Notes under the pieces: model-generated
Seen by the model: only the letters and a program-made list of their open reading frames with translations
Told to the model about the DNA's origin: nothing
Database searches by the model: none
Position numbers and translations under genes: made by a program
Assembly: GCA_947626445.1 (NCBI GenBank)
Contig: CANQSC010000004.1
Coordinates: 1-31,763, forward strand
Direction of reading: 5' to 3'
Length of the DNA stretch: 31,763 nucleotides
From: an uncultured Bacilli bacterium
Lineage (GTDB): Bacteria; Bacillota_I; Bacilli_A; RF39; UBA660
Part shown: one piece after another, positions 15,895 to 24,400 of the stretch
How positions within the stretch are numbered: position 1 is the stretch's first letter
Layout of the letters: every line of letters begins with the position of its first letter

Positions 15895-16437
15895 TTACCT
15901 ACTTAATTTTAAAACTTTTACTAATTTTTTTTCTAAAAATGGCCTTGCAAATTTTTCTTCAAAAGCTAAAATACAATTTTTATATCTAAAATAAGCCTCT
16001 TCAAAATTTTTGTTTTCTATTTGGACAATACAATATTCGATAATATCATGATATATATAACTATAGATTGTTTCGCTTTCTTTATCATTATTAATTGCTT
16101 CAACAATAATTGGGGCAATTTCATAATAATGTTTAATATCATCTTCATCTACAAATTTATCTCTAAACCATCTTAGCATTTTTAATTCATAACAATTATC
16201 ATTAAAATTAGAATAATAATGTCGCATACATGCAGTAGTTAAAAAACATTTAACATCGGAGTGTTCTGTACTTCCATTAGTAGTATCAATTATATGGGCA
16301 CTTTTATCATCACTATTTATTGCAATATGTATTGATTCATGTTCTTCTCTTGGATTATTAGTATAAATATCAATTTTGGTATCATACTTTTCACTATTTG
16401 GTGTTGTTGCTTTAATAATTGGTTTATCATCAGCCAC
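15895..16437 (-). CDS. protein with CFI-box-like motif, unknown function
   Basis: A 180-residue protein. Its first 55 residues are polar and beta-like (IDIYTNNPREEHESIHIAIN). The motif CFLTTACMRHYYS, followed by CYELKMLRWFRDKFV, matches the pattern of the so-called CFI-box domain (CF/Y-I/L-T/A-T-A... LRxFRD), found at or near the C-terminus of many unrelated bacterial proteins. The remaining 75 residues are helical, with a FEEAYFRYKNCILAFEEKF segment that looks TPR-like. The start is GTG at 16437 after GGAGG. It begins one base after the stop of the upstream 117-residue gene. The two conserved cysteines (in CFLTTAC) and a third in CYEL may matter for processing or metal binding; this is inference. 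Confidence 0.65.
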   Translation of the reverse strand: MADDKPIIKATTPNSEKYDTKIDIYTNNPREEHESIHIAINSDDKSAHIIDTTNGSTEHSDVKCFLTTACMRHYYSNFNDNCYELKMLRWFRDKFVDEDDIKHYYEIAPIIVEAINNDKESETIYSYIYHDIIEYCIVQIENKNFEEAYFRYKNCILAFEEKFARPFLEKKLVKVLKLSR

Positions 16438-16438
16438 T

Positions 16439-16792
16439 TTAATCTACCTCCTTATTATTTAAAATTTCAATTAAAGATTTTCCTATTTCGTGTAAAGAAT
16501 ATGAAATCCCTTCACAATGAAATATATTATCATACTCTACTAAACATAATTCTAACTCTGAGGCTTCACTTTCAACATCTTTATATTCCTTTTTGATAGA
16601 ATTTAAATCTTTATTATCAATATATTGTTTCCATTTTTTTACTGTTATAGAAATTTTTTTAAAGCAATCAACAATTTGATTTTTTGACATTTCAAAATAT
16701 AATTCTTTTTCCAAAATATTAATATTATTTAAATTAATTTCTATTTGTTTAATTATATAATCAATGTTTTCATTAATATTTTTTTGCCACAT
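16439..16792 (-). CDS. small helical protein, first gene of the CFI-box cassette
   Basis: I do not recognise this 117-residue protein. It is helical throughout, with heptad-like stretches (IDYIIKQIEINLNNINILEK and SIKKEYKDVESEASELELCL) that suggest a coiled coil, and ends with HEIGKSLIEILNN. There is no signal peptide. GAAAGG precedes the start. A broken paralogue lies at 10060-10392, outside the element, behind the HEARH gene, so the family occurs in two contexts here. Its partner genes downstream overlap closely. The plus strand opposite carries an open frame that is a mirror of this gene. Confidence 0.7.
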   Translation of the reverse strand: MWQKNINENIDYIIKQIEINLNNINILEKELYFEMSKNQIVDCFKKISITVKKWKQYIDNKDLNSIKKEYKDVESEASELELCLVEYDNIFHCEGISYSLHEIGKSLIEILNNKEVD

Positions 16793-16849
16793 AATAAAAT
16801 ACCTTTCTATAATTTACAAATAATACTTTATATCATTATACATTGATTT

Positions 16850-17172
16850 CAATAAAAAGGATAGAAGCAAATCTATCTTAGAATAATAATTTTGTCCTAT
16901 TGATTATCATCATTAATTACAGTTGCACTTGTAATATAATATTTAAAAATTTGATACAACTATCACCAGCATTAACGGTATATGTAAGGCTTTATATAAA
17001 ACAGCTAATCAATTTGGGTTAAATAATTTGTTACACCTCTTACTACTGCTTTCAGCTAAATCTTCCCATTTATTTTTAATCAATGATGTATTATCTTCAC
17101 CAATGTTTCCAAAATCATACTCAATTATAATGATTAATATTAGGAAAATCTCTTAAAATATAATAATCTTTG
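16850..17172 (-). pseudogene. decayed second copy of the amidase-LysM C-terminal part
   Basis: The stretch follows the order of 12640-13458: a weakened terminator hairpin (about 16858-16880), pieces of one or two LysM repeats, then the ACCTCTTACTACTGCTTTCAGCTAAATCTTCCCA region and the TTAGGAAAATCTCTTAAAATATA region of the amidase domain. Internal LysM repeats are missing and there are many small indels, so no frame is left. Similarity ends at 17172, four bases before the stop of the TOPRIM gene. The hairpin could still serve as terminator for the ATPase-TOPRIM operon. The 16793-17175 interval holds nothing else. Confidence 0.8.
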
Positions 17173-17175
17173 TAA

Positions 17176-17784
17176 TTATAATTTTATATTTTCTGGCAGA
17201 AATTCCATAATAAATGGTTCTAACATGGTTTTAGATTTTTCTAATATTTTTTCAATATCCAAATTACTGATAAATCCATCACAAGCATAGCCCTTTTGAT
17301 AAATTCTATTTCCCTTTTTAAATAAGTTTTGCATTTTTGTAACTCCATCTTTGCCACTTATTTTACTTATATACTTAATATTTAGAAAATTGCATATTCC
17401 TCTTATATCTATTAAAAACACATCTTCTATGCATCTTTCGGCTTTAATATGAATAACTTTATTTGTTCCAAATTTTTTTAATGCTAATTCGACATTTTTC
17501 CAATCAACTGGTGGATTACTAGAGCAATCAAAAACATCTGTATCATAGCATAGAAAAACAATTATTTCATAGTCTTTATATTTTGGTATTATTTCGTATT
17601 CAAATTTTTTTAAAAGTTTTTTATCAAACTTTGTGATACCTCTAAGACATTTTTTTATAATTTTATCAGCATTAAATTTACTTATTCCATATTTTTCTTT
17701 TGCTTTAATTAATATTGAATCATAAAATTCTATTTCGGTTTCTCCCTCAGCATATATGATAATACATCTTTTTTTTCTGCTCAT
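17176..17784 (-). CDS. TOPRIM-like nuclease, partner of the ABC-type ATPase
   Basis: A 202-residue protein with a TOPRIM-like pattern: IIIYAEGETEIEFY with the catalytic-type E13, and FLCYDTDVFD with D81 and D83. This is the arrangement of RloB and other TOPRIM partners of OLD-like ATPases. The middle has conserved-looking DWKNVELALKKFG and IKAERCIEDVFLIDI, in which E and D could bind metal. It starts three bases after the ATPase stop; the two genes form one operon. By analogy with PARIS (AriA/AriB), AbiL-type and OLD systems it may be the effector that cleaves nucleic acid when the ATPase senses infection. I cannot assign it to one named system. It stops four bases from the decayed amidase copy. 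Confidence 0.72.
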   Translation of the reverse strand: MSRKKRCIIIYAEGETEIEFYDSILIKAKEKYGISKFNADKIIKKCLRGITKFDKKLLKKFEYEIIPKYKDYEIIVFLCYDTDVFDCSSNPPVDWKNVELALKKFGTNKVIHIKAERCIEDVFLIDIRGICNFLNIKYISKISGKDGVTKMQNLFKKGNRIYQKGYACDGFISNLDIEKILEKSKTMLEPFIMEFLPENIKL

Positions 17785-17787
17785 AAC

Positions 17788-19065
17788 TTACTCCACATAT
17801 CTTATCATAGTCTCTAAATCTTCTTCATCGCCACTCATTAAATCAAATAAATAATCTCCAACTAACATATCCATATTACTAGCATCTTTTAAAAGTCTAG
17901 CAATTGAACTTTCCTTTATTTTTGAAAAATTAGCAATTCCATCATTATTTGGTAATCCTAAATAAATATTTTTAGGATTTAAATAATTTATTAAATAAGG
18001 TGAATGACTTGTAATTATTATTTTGGTATTTTTTGTAAAGTTTTTTAGTGCCATAAGATATCTTTGTAAAATTTTAGGATTTAAAGAGTTTTCTGGTTCT
18101 TCTATGCCAATTAATGAATAATTATTAATATCTGCCAAAACTAAAGTAGTAAAAATTAATAATACTCTCCTAACTCCATCAGACATATCAGAAAAATCAA
18201 CCATTTTAGCAAGATTTTTATCTAAGACTACTAAAAAATATACTTTATTAGCAGCGATATAAATGTTATTTATTTTACTATTTAAATCATTATTTTCAAT
18301 ATTGTATTCCATTATTTTTACATCTTGAATAAATGGAAAAATATCTTTTAAAGTATTGATTATTAATTCAAACTTATCAGGATAATCATTTTTTATTTTA
18401 AATAATATCCTTGGAACATTAGTCTCGTCATTCAAATTATAATCTGAAATATTTTTACGAATAATAGTTTGAATTCCATATGCATTATTGGTATTAAAAT
18501 GCTTATCAACATATACAAAGATATTATTTATTTTCTTTACTATATCTAAATAATATAATTCATCATAAGCCATTATTTTGTTTATTATAAGTTCATTTTT
18601 TTCTATATTAATTTTTTTATTACATGAACTAGTTATAGAAGATTTGTATAAAGCTTCTTTTTCATTACGATTAATATAAGTCGTATACTTTTGAGAATTA
18701 TCATCTTTTATTTTTAAATATTCTTTTACTATAGCTGGACTTTCTTTATCTTCTTTTTTCCATGAAAAAGAATATCCGTATATTGCTTGATTTATTTTAG
18801 AATCATATTCATATGTAAAATTTAATTCAAAAGAAAAATCTTTTAATAATAGTTTATTATTATATGGTTTGTAAGGACCATAATCCATCATATTATTTTT
18901 AATTTCAGTTGGCATATGGATAAAATCAAAACCAAAAATTATTGCATTTAAAAAATTAGATTTACCATAGCTATTAATAGATAATAAACTTATAATATCA
19001 TCAATTTCAACTTTTGTATTTTCAATATTTCTAAATCCCCCTAAAGATATTGAATTTATTTCCAT
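17788..19065 (-). CDS. OLD/RloA-like ABC-type ATPase
   Basis: A 425-residue ATPase of the AAA_15/AAA_21 type. The P-loop is unusual: LLSINSYGKSNFLNAI (residues 27-42), with S29 where GxNxxGKS normally has its first glycine. The signature is DMSDGVRRVLLI, Walker B IGIEEPENSLNP, and the histidine switch IIITSHSPYLI. The insert between the P-loop and signature is about 250 residues and fits an SMC-like or dimerisation domain, without a long coiled coil. A strong promoter (TTGATT, 17, TATAAT) and a GGGGG ribosome site precede it. The TOPRIM-like gene follows. Together they look like a two-gene anti-phage module, which is inference from the layout. Confidence 0.8.
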   Translation of the reverse strand: MEINSISLGGFRNIENTKVEIDDIISLLSINSYGKSNFLNAIIFGFDFIHMPTEIKNNMMDYGPYKPYNNKLLLKDFSFELNFTYEYDSKINQAIYGYSFSWKKEDKESPAIVKEYLKIKDDNSQKYTTYINRNEKEALYKSSITSSCNKKINIEKNELIINKIMAYDELYYLDIVKKINNIFVYVDKHFNTNNAYGIQTIIRKNISDYNLNDETNVPRILFKIKNDYPDKFELIINTLKDIFPFIQDVKIMEYNIENNDLNSKINNIYIAANKVYFLVVLDKNLAKMVDFSDMSDGVRRVLLIFTTLVLADINNYSLIGIEEPENSLNPKILQRYLMALKNFTKNTKIIITSHSPYLINYLNPKNIYLGLPNNDGIANFSKIKESSIARLLKDASNMDMLVGDYLFDLMSGDEEDLETMIRYVE

Positions 19066-19103
19066 AACATTTTCCCCCTTTGCTAACTACATAAGTTATT
19101 TTT

Positions 19104-19132
19104 ATTATACGATTTATTTATAAAATAATCAA
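19104..19132 (-). promoter_or_regulatory. promoter of the ATPase-TOPRIM operon
   Basis: Minus strand: TTGATT (19127-19132), a 17-base spacer, TATAAT (19104-19109). The pair is near consensus and lies 38 bases before the ATPase start. The rest of 19066-19263 is AT-rich with no visible gene. Confidence 0.7.
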
Positions 19133-19263
19133 ATTATTTTTTGATATTATTAATATTTTTTGCTATTTTACCCTAATATATCAAAAAATATTTAAAAATT
19201 TTTTAAATATTTTTGTTAACATAATAAAGCGTATGTATGTATTATAGTAATTATTAAATAATT

Positions 19264-20841
19264 TTATATACTAAATTTATAAATTATTTCAATATTTTTT
19301 TCTTTGTCTATAACTATTTTATCAATGATAGTTTGCATTAGTTCTCTTGAGGAATTTTCAATTTTAATTAAAGATTTAATTTTTTCTTCATACTGTTTTA
19401 AGTCATCAGTTTTGTTTTTTATAATTTTGTTATCTTCTTTTAATTCAATTTTTTCTTTTTGTAATTTATTTAATAAATCTTCCGTATCATTAGCAATTCT
19501 TTTATACATTTCTTCAGATATTAATCCTTTAAATTTATCTTCATAAAGCATATCTAATTTACTAAGATATTCTTTTTCTTTTGATTCTAAATCTTTGATT
19601 TTTTCTTTATTATTAAAATTATTCTTTTTCTTATCATTAATTTCAGTTGCTAGACTAGTTATATTAATAGTTTTTAAATACTTTTTATAAGTTTTTTTAA
19701 TTATAACTAATAAAGCATTTTCTAACTTATCATAGGGAATAAAATGAGACTCACACATTTTTCTTTTAGGATCTCTTGAATATCTATTACAATTAATTGT
19801 CCAATAATCCTGTTTCTTTTTATAAGTAATTGTAAGCATGTTGCCACACTCTTTACAATATAATAAGTTTTCAAATAGTCTTTTTTTTCTTTTTATATTT
19901 GCTGTATAATTTGTTCTTTTAACATTGTTTTGAACACTTTCAAAAATAAACCTATCTACTATTGGTTCATGAGTATTTTTAACAATATCCCAATTACTTT
20001 TGGGAAGTGTTTTTTTCTTTTTGGATTTATAAGATACTTTCGTTTGAACACTTTGGACCATATCACCAACATACATTTGATTTTTTAAAATTTTTTTAAC
20101 AGATGATATAGTCCATATAGGATTATATTTATTTTTAGCATGGGGATTTTTCCTTTTAAGACTACTTGGAGTTTTAATTTTATTTTCATTTAGATAAGTT
20201 GTTATGGCAGATAATGAAACACCTTCATATGCCATATCAAATATTTTTTTAACAACAGGCGCATACTCTGAATCAAGAATTAAATGACCTTTATCATTTG
20301 GATCTCTTAAATATCCATAACTGGGCGCACTACCAATGAACTTACCATTTCTTCTTTTATCATTTAAGACATTACGAATTTTTATCGAGTTTTGTTTACT
20401 GTAATAATCATTACATGCAAATATAAAAGTTGAAGAATCATTACTAGCTTGATTAACTGCATTATCATAACCTTCTTGCATAGAAATAAATCTTATTCCG
20501 TTTTCAGGAAAGAAATTTTCAACATAATAACCAGTCATAATATGATCTCTTCCAAGTCTAGATAAATCTTTTACAATAACTAAGTTGATAACTTTATTTT
20601 TTATATCTTCAATCATTTTAGAAAATCCTGGTCGTTCAAAATTAGTTCCAGAATAACCATCATCAACATATTCAGATACAAAGGTAAAACCTTTTTCTTT
20701 TACAAAATTCATTAACATATTTCTTTGATTAAGGACACTTTCACTATCAGATTCGTAAGTTTTTCCCTCATCAGCTTCAGATAACCTTATATATATTCCA
20801 GCTTTGCAAAAATCTGGCGTATTTTTTAAAGGGTTATACAT
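19264..20841 (-). CDS. large serine recombinase
   Basis: A 525-residue site-specific recombinase. The N-terminal resolvase domain has the catalytic serine in AGIYIRLSEAD (about residue 21), and DLSRLGRDHIMTGYYVENFF with the conserved arginines. The recombinase domain follows (about 150-300), then the zinc ribbon LYCKECGNMLT with later NCNRY and MCESH cysteines, and a C-terminal coiled coil (LESKEKEYLSKLDMLYEDKF) that controls integration versus excision. The chosen ATG at 20841 overlaps the stop of a 31-codon leader gene; a TTG at 20850 is possible. It is the natural candidate for moving the 17.87-kb element, although it sits 10.6 kb from the right end and 5.7 kb from the left. Confidence 0.93.
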   Translation of the reverse strand: MYNPLKNTPDFCKAGIYIRLSEADEGKTYESDSESVLNQRNMLMNFVKEKGFTFVSEYVDDGYSGTNFERPGFSKMIEDIKNKVINLVIVKDLSRLGRDHIMTGYYVENFFPENGIRFISMQEGYDNAVNQASNDSSTFIFACNDYYSKQNSIKIRNVLNDKRRNGKFIGSAPSYGYLRDPNDKGHLILDSEYAPVVKKIFDMAYEGVSLSAITTYLNENKIKTPSSLKRKNPHAKNKYNPIWTISSVKKILKNQMYVGDMVQSVQTKVSYKSKKKKTLPKSNWDIVKNTHEPIVDRFIFESVQNNVKRTNYTANIKRKKRLFENLLYCKECGNMLTITYKKKQDYWTINCNRYSRDPKRKMCESHFIPYDKLENALLVIIKKTYKKYLKTINITSLATEINDKKKNNFNNKEKIKDLESKEKEYLSKLDMLYEDKFKGLISEEMYKRIANDTEDLLNKLQKEKIELKEDNKIIKNKTDDLKQYEEKIKSLIKIENSSRELMQTIIDKIVIDKEKNIEIIYKFSI

Positions 20842-20929
20842 TTTTATCAATCACACTTTTTATATAATTAGTTATTAACATATTTAAATCAGGAGAATCT
20901 TTTTTAAAAGTTTCAACAATCTTAAACAT
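20834..20929 (-). CDS. 31-residue leader gene coupled to the recombinase
   Basis: From an ATG at 20929 with an excellent GAGGTG ribosome site, the frame encodes MFKIVETFKKDSPDLNMLIT and eleven more residues, ending TAA at 20834-20836. Its last codons overlap the recombinase ATG in another frame. The recombinase has only a weak site of its own, so its translation is probably coupled to this gene. The peptide is amphipathic and helical. Whether it has a function beyond coupling, for example as a directionality factor, is not shown. Confidence 0.65.
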   Translation of the reverse strand: MFKIVETFKKDSPDLNMLITNYIKSVIDKNV

Positions 20930-20979
20930 AAGCCACCTCATTTAATTTTATGACTTTATCGTTCAATTATTTATTCTTA

Positions 20980-21175
20980 TCATGTTCTAAAAAAATTTAA
21001 CAAACTTTCTAAGCACTTTTGTTCATCTTCACTCATTGGGTCAAACTCAAATCTTTTAACGTTCCACAATAAACATCTTTTAAAATAATAGCTCCTATAT
21101 TATTTCTTATAATATTATTTTTATTATATTGTTTAAAGTTTTTTTGAATACTAGTATATAAAGTACCAAGTACGG
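20980..21175 (-). pseudogene. remnant of an unrecognised gene
   Basis: Two coding-like stretches join if the frame is changed near 21065: TLYTSIQKNFKQYNKNNIIR... (about 21175 to 21065) and KRFEFDPMSEDEQKCLESLL (to TGA at 20980). Neither has a start with a ribosome site. I do not recognise the protein. The whole 20930-21481 interval contains only this, a short amidase scrap, and the terminator of the restriction gene. Confidence 0.4.
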
Positions 21176-21196
21176 TATTGACACACAATCTACTTG

Positions 21197-21230
21197 TTAG
21201 GAAAATCTCTAAAATATAGTCTACTAAAGT
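21197..21230 (-). pseudogene. third, very short scrap of the amidase gene
   Basis: TTAGGAAAATCTCTAAAATA followed by TAGTCTACT matches the segment coding YYILRD in the split amidase (about 13425-13455) and in the decayed copy at 17138-17170. It is only about 30 bases, but it shares GGAAAATCTCT with the decayed copy, where the split gene has GGAGTATCTCT. Confidence 0.45.
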
Positions 21231-21338
21231 TTATAAATTTTTACTTCAAAAAATAAATTTCTTTTATTAATTTTTTCTATTTCTGTCATATAATGCCTAT
21301 TTTTTTCGATAGGAAAATATAAAAAAGGACACAAAAAA

Positions 21339-21354
21339 AGAGAAAAATTTCTCT
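21339..21354 (-). terminator. terminator of the restriction-modification operon
   Basis: Minus strand: AGAGAAA, a two-base loop and TTTCTCT, then TTTTTT. It lies 130 bases after the stop of the 1327-residue gene. The tiny loop means that the true pairing is probably shorter. Confidence 0.55.
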
Positions 21355-21481
21355 CAAAAATACTTATTTATAATTATCCTATATTATCATAAAAAATAGG
21401 AACGCAAATTGCAATGTCAGTAGCAATGTTAATAATATTTGTTCATAGCAATTTAATATATATAATGTTGAAAATATAGAG

Positions 21482-24400
21482 TTAAATTCCTATATCTTCA
21501 CGTACAGTATTTTTTATTAGATTTATTTCATTTTCTGATAGATCATATTTTTTAAATAATAATTCATCAGAATAAATAAGTTCATTAAAATCTTGTAAAG
21601 GAATGTATTCAAAACATTTAATTGTTGTATCTTGTGATATTTTTTTTAAAGAAAGCAAAAAATGGAAAAATTTTGTATTTATGTATGAAACCACACTTCT
21701 ACATTGATTTTCATTTTCAAATGGGCCACATACAATATAAGTGCCGGAACAACATGAATTAGGTTTAGCAATAATAGGTTTTATGACATCAGTTTTTGGA
21801 TCTCCAGAACCAACAGATCTTGGTAAAAAAACTTTCCATGAGTTAACTATATCAAAATTTTTGCAAATTTCTTTTTTGCTTATCCAACCTTTATCTTTCA
21901 AAACATATGCAAAAATATCATCTTCATTTTTCTTTTCGTGGCTAAAAGTATCAAAACTAGAAACTGTAGTAAAAGGCCATAATGTTCCAATAATTGAGCT
22001 AAAAGATTGTTCTCGTTTGTTTTTAACTTTATTTAATATTGATATAGCTTCATTATTTCTAATTATCGTTTCACAACCATTCTCTAATAAATATCTATCT
22101 GCCTTAGATATTATTTGAGATTTAGAATGAGTATTAAATGAACATTTGCCACTATAATTTTTACTATATAGAAAATAACATACTCCACCTTTAATCTGAA
22201 CATTATTAAAGCAATCTAGTGCATTTGGAAAATCATGAATTTTCATGATGTGATTATCTTTAACAAAATCTTTTCTAAAACTATCTAGTATACTAAATCC
22301 TCCAGAAAACCATCTTGACGGCATTATCATAGATATATAATTTGGTGATAATTTTATACTTAATTCAATAAATTTATTATATAATGGCGTACCTTGAGCT
22401 TGGCCACCACCTGTATTATTTTGATATGGTGGATTTCCAACAATAGCTTCAAAATTCATTTCTTTTTCATCCTTTCCCCAATAACTTGCTTTTTTTATGT
22501 ATTGAACAAATGATTCCATATTATTTTCAATGTTGTTTAATAAATTTGGAACATATTTAACATTTGATTTCACAGATTTATATCCTTTTATTGTTCTTTC
22601 TGTAATAGATTTTGCCATAGGCGTTCTACATAACACAAATATATTATCACGAACAATTTCATTCCAAATGACTTGTTCTAATTCATCTGTAAGCTTTTTT
22701 GAATCTGTATCTAAACACTTTTGTCTATATAAGCTATAAATCATATACAATGGATATAATCCAGATTTAGAATTTATCTCTAATATTTTTGAATTAGTAT
22801 TATTTAAAATATTTTGTGTTACTTCTCCATAAGTGATATATCTAGGTTCTTCTATCGGAACAATTGTATATTCACCATTTATATTCCTTTTATCAAAGAA
22901 ATTATAACCACCAATAGTATCTCCTAAATGCATATTAACTGTTTTCCATGGAGTTAATACTGTTTCTTTATCAGGATTTCTAAAAGAACCAAATATATTT
23001 GCAATTTCTTTTACTCTTTCCGTTGGCGATAAAGTATCAGCATATTTTGCAGATCTTCTTATTTTTCTTCCCGCTTCAACAAAGATGTCTTGTTCATAAT
23101 ATTGTGAAAAATCCCTAAATTTTTCTTTAGTTACACCTTTAGGCATAAATTCTAACCAAGATTCATCATCAACTATGTCAGTTAAATTATCAACAGTAAT
23201 ATCTTCATTATCTTTTATATTAGCTCCATAAATTAATAAAGGAATTCTTATTGATATTGCTCGTAAAATTGATATAGCAGTATCTGCTTGTTTTCTTTTT
23301 TCTTTATATTCCTCAAGTAATCTTCTTTCTTCTTCAGTTAATTCTTTCTTTGGCTTTTTCTCAATTTTTTGTAATTCTTCATATTGTTCATTAGTAAAAC
23401 CTTGATTATTAATATCGATTTTTTCTATCTTTTTAGTAGGTTTTGAAGCTCCAACTATTTCTTCTAATTCTTTAAATTTTTGTAATGCATTCTCATCAAG
23501 TTTAAATAAATTATCATTATAAATATATCTATCATCAAAACCATTACTTACAACCCTTTCAGCATATGCCTTTTTTAATTGACCCATCATAAGATCAACA
23601 CTATATGGAGTCATTTTAGAACCATCAATAGATATTACAGGGCAAAAATTTAAAAATTTACCCAATAATGTTCTGCTAGAAGTATCACCTGCTTTAACTG
23701 AAAGCCTAGTTGCAGAAGCAATCATTTTCAACGATCTATCTGGTGCAAAATCAAAAACATAACATTTTTCTTTTATTTTTCCACCAATATTTGCAGGACT
23801 TTGCACTCTAAAAATCGTTTGTAAATAAGAAGATGCTGCAGTTGAATAAGACCCTGACAACATAAATACAGCAGTCCAAGGTTTAACTGTTACTCCTGTT
23901 GTCATTTTTCCACAGGAAATTGTTATTGAGTAAGTTTCTTCAGGATTATCACCAATACCTTTAATTACAGCATCATAAGCATCTTTATATGGTTTTTCTT
24001 CATCTCCATCACCAGCAATATTAATAATTTCAAACTGCCCACTTCCAAATACGGAATGTTCATTTAACATTTTACTTAATGCTTTTGCTTCTTTAACTCC
24101 TGGAACCATCCATAAAGAATGTCTAAAGTATTCTCTATATGATTCTGTTGAATATGGATAATTACTATATTCATCACTCTTACATATTAAATCAAGAAAT
24201 TTTTTTACATCATCTTCATGTACAAATTGACCTATTTTAGCATTAGTTGGCATTTCTATACCATCTTTTTGAACATCATTTGTCCAAACTCTAAAAAATT
24301 CTCTAAAGTTAAATGCTGTATCATAAACTGCTTCATATCCAGGCAATAATTTATTTAAATCATATGTATATATTTGTAGTTCTGGAAGATCTTCATAGGG

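Noticed and set aside
13668..16437. Mycoplasma-type code with TGA as tryptophan
   Set aside because: TGA ends several clear genes (for example at 13668 and 1010), and tryptophans in conserved motifs are TGG.
21290..21480. A non-coding RNA gene after the restriction operon
   Set aside because: Apart from the terminator-like hairpin there is no stable fold or promoter that I could support.
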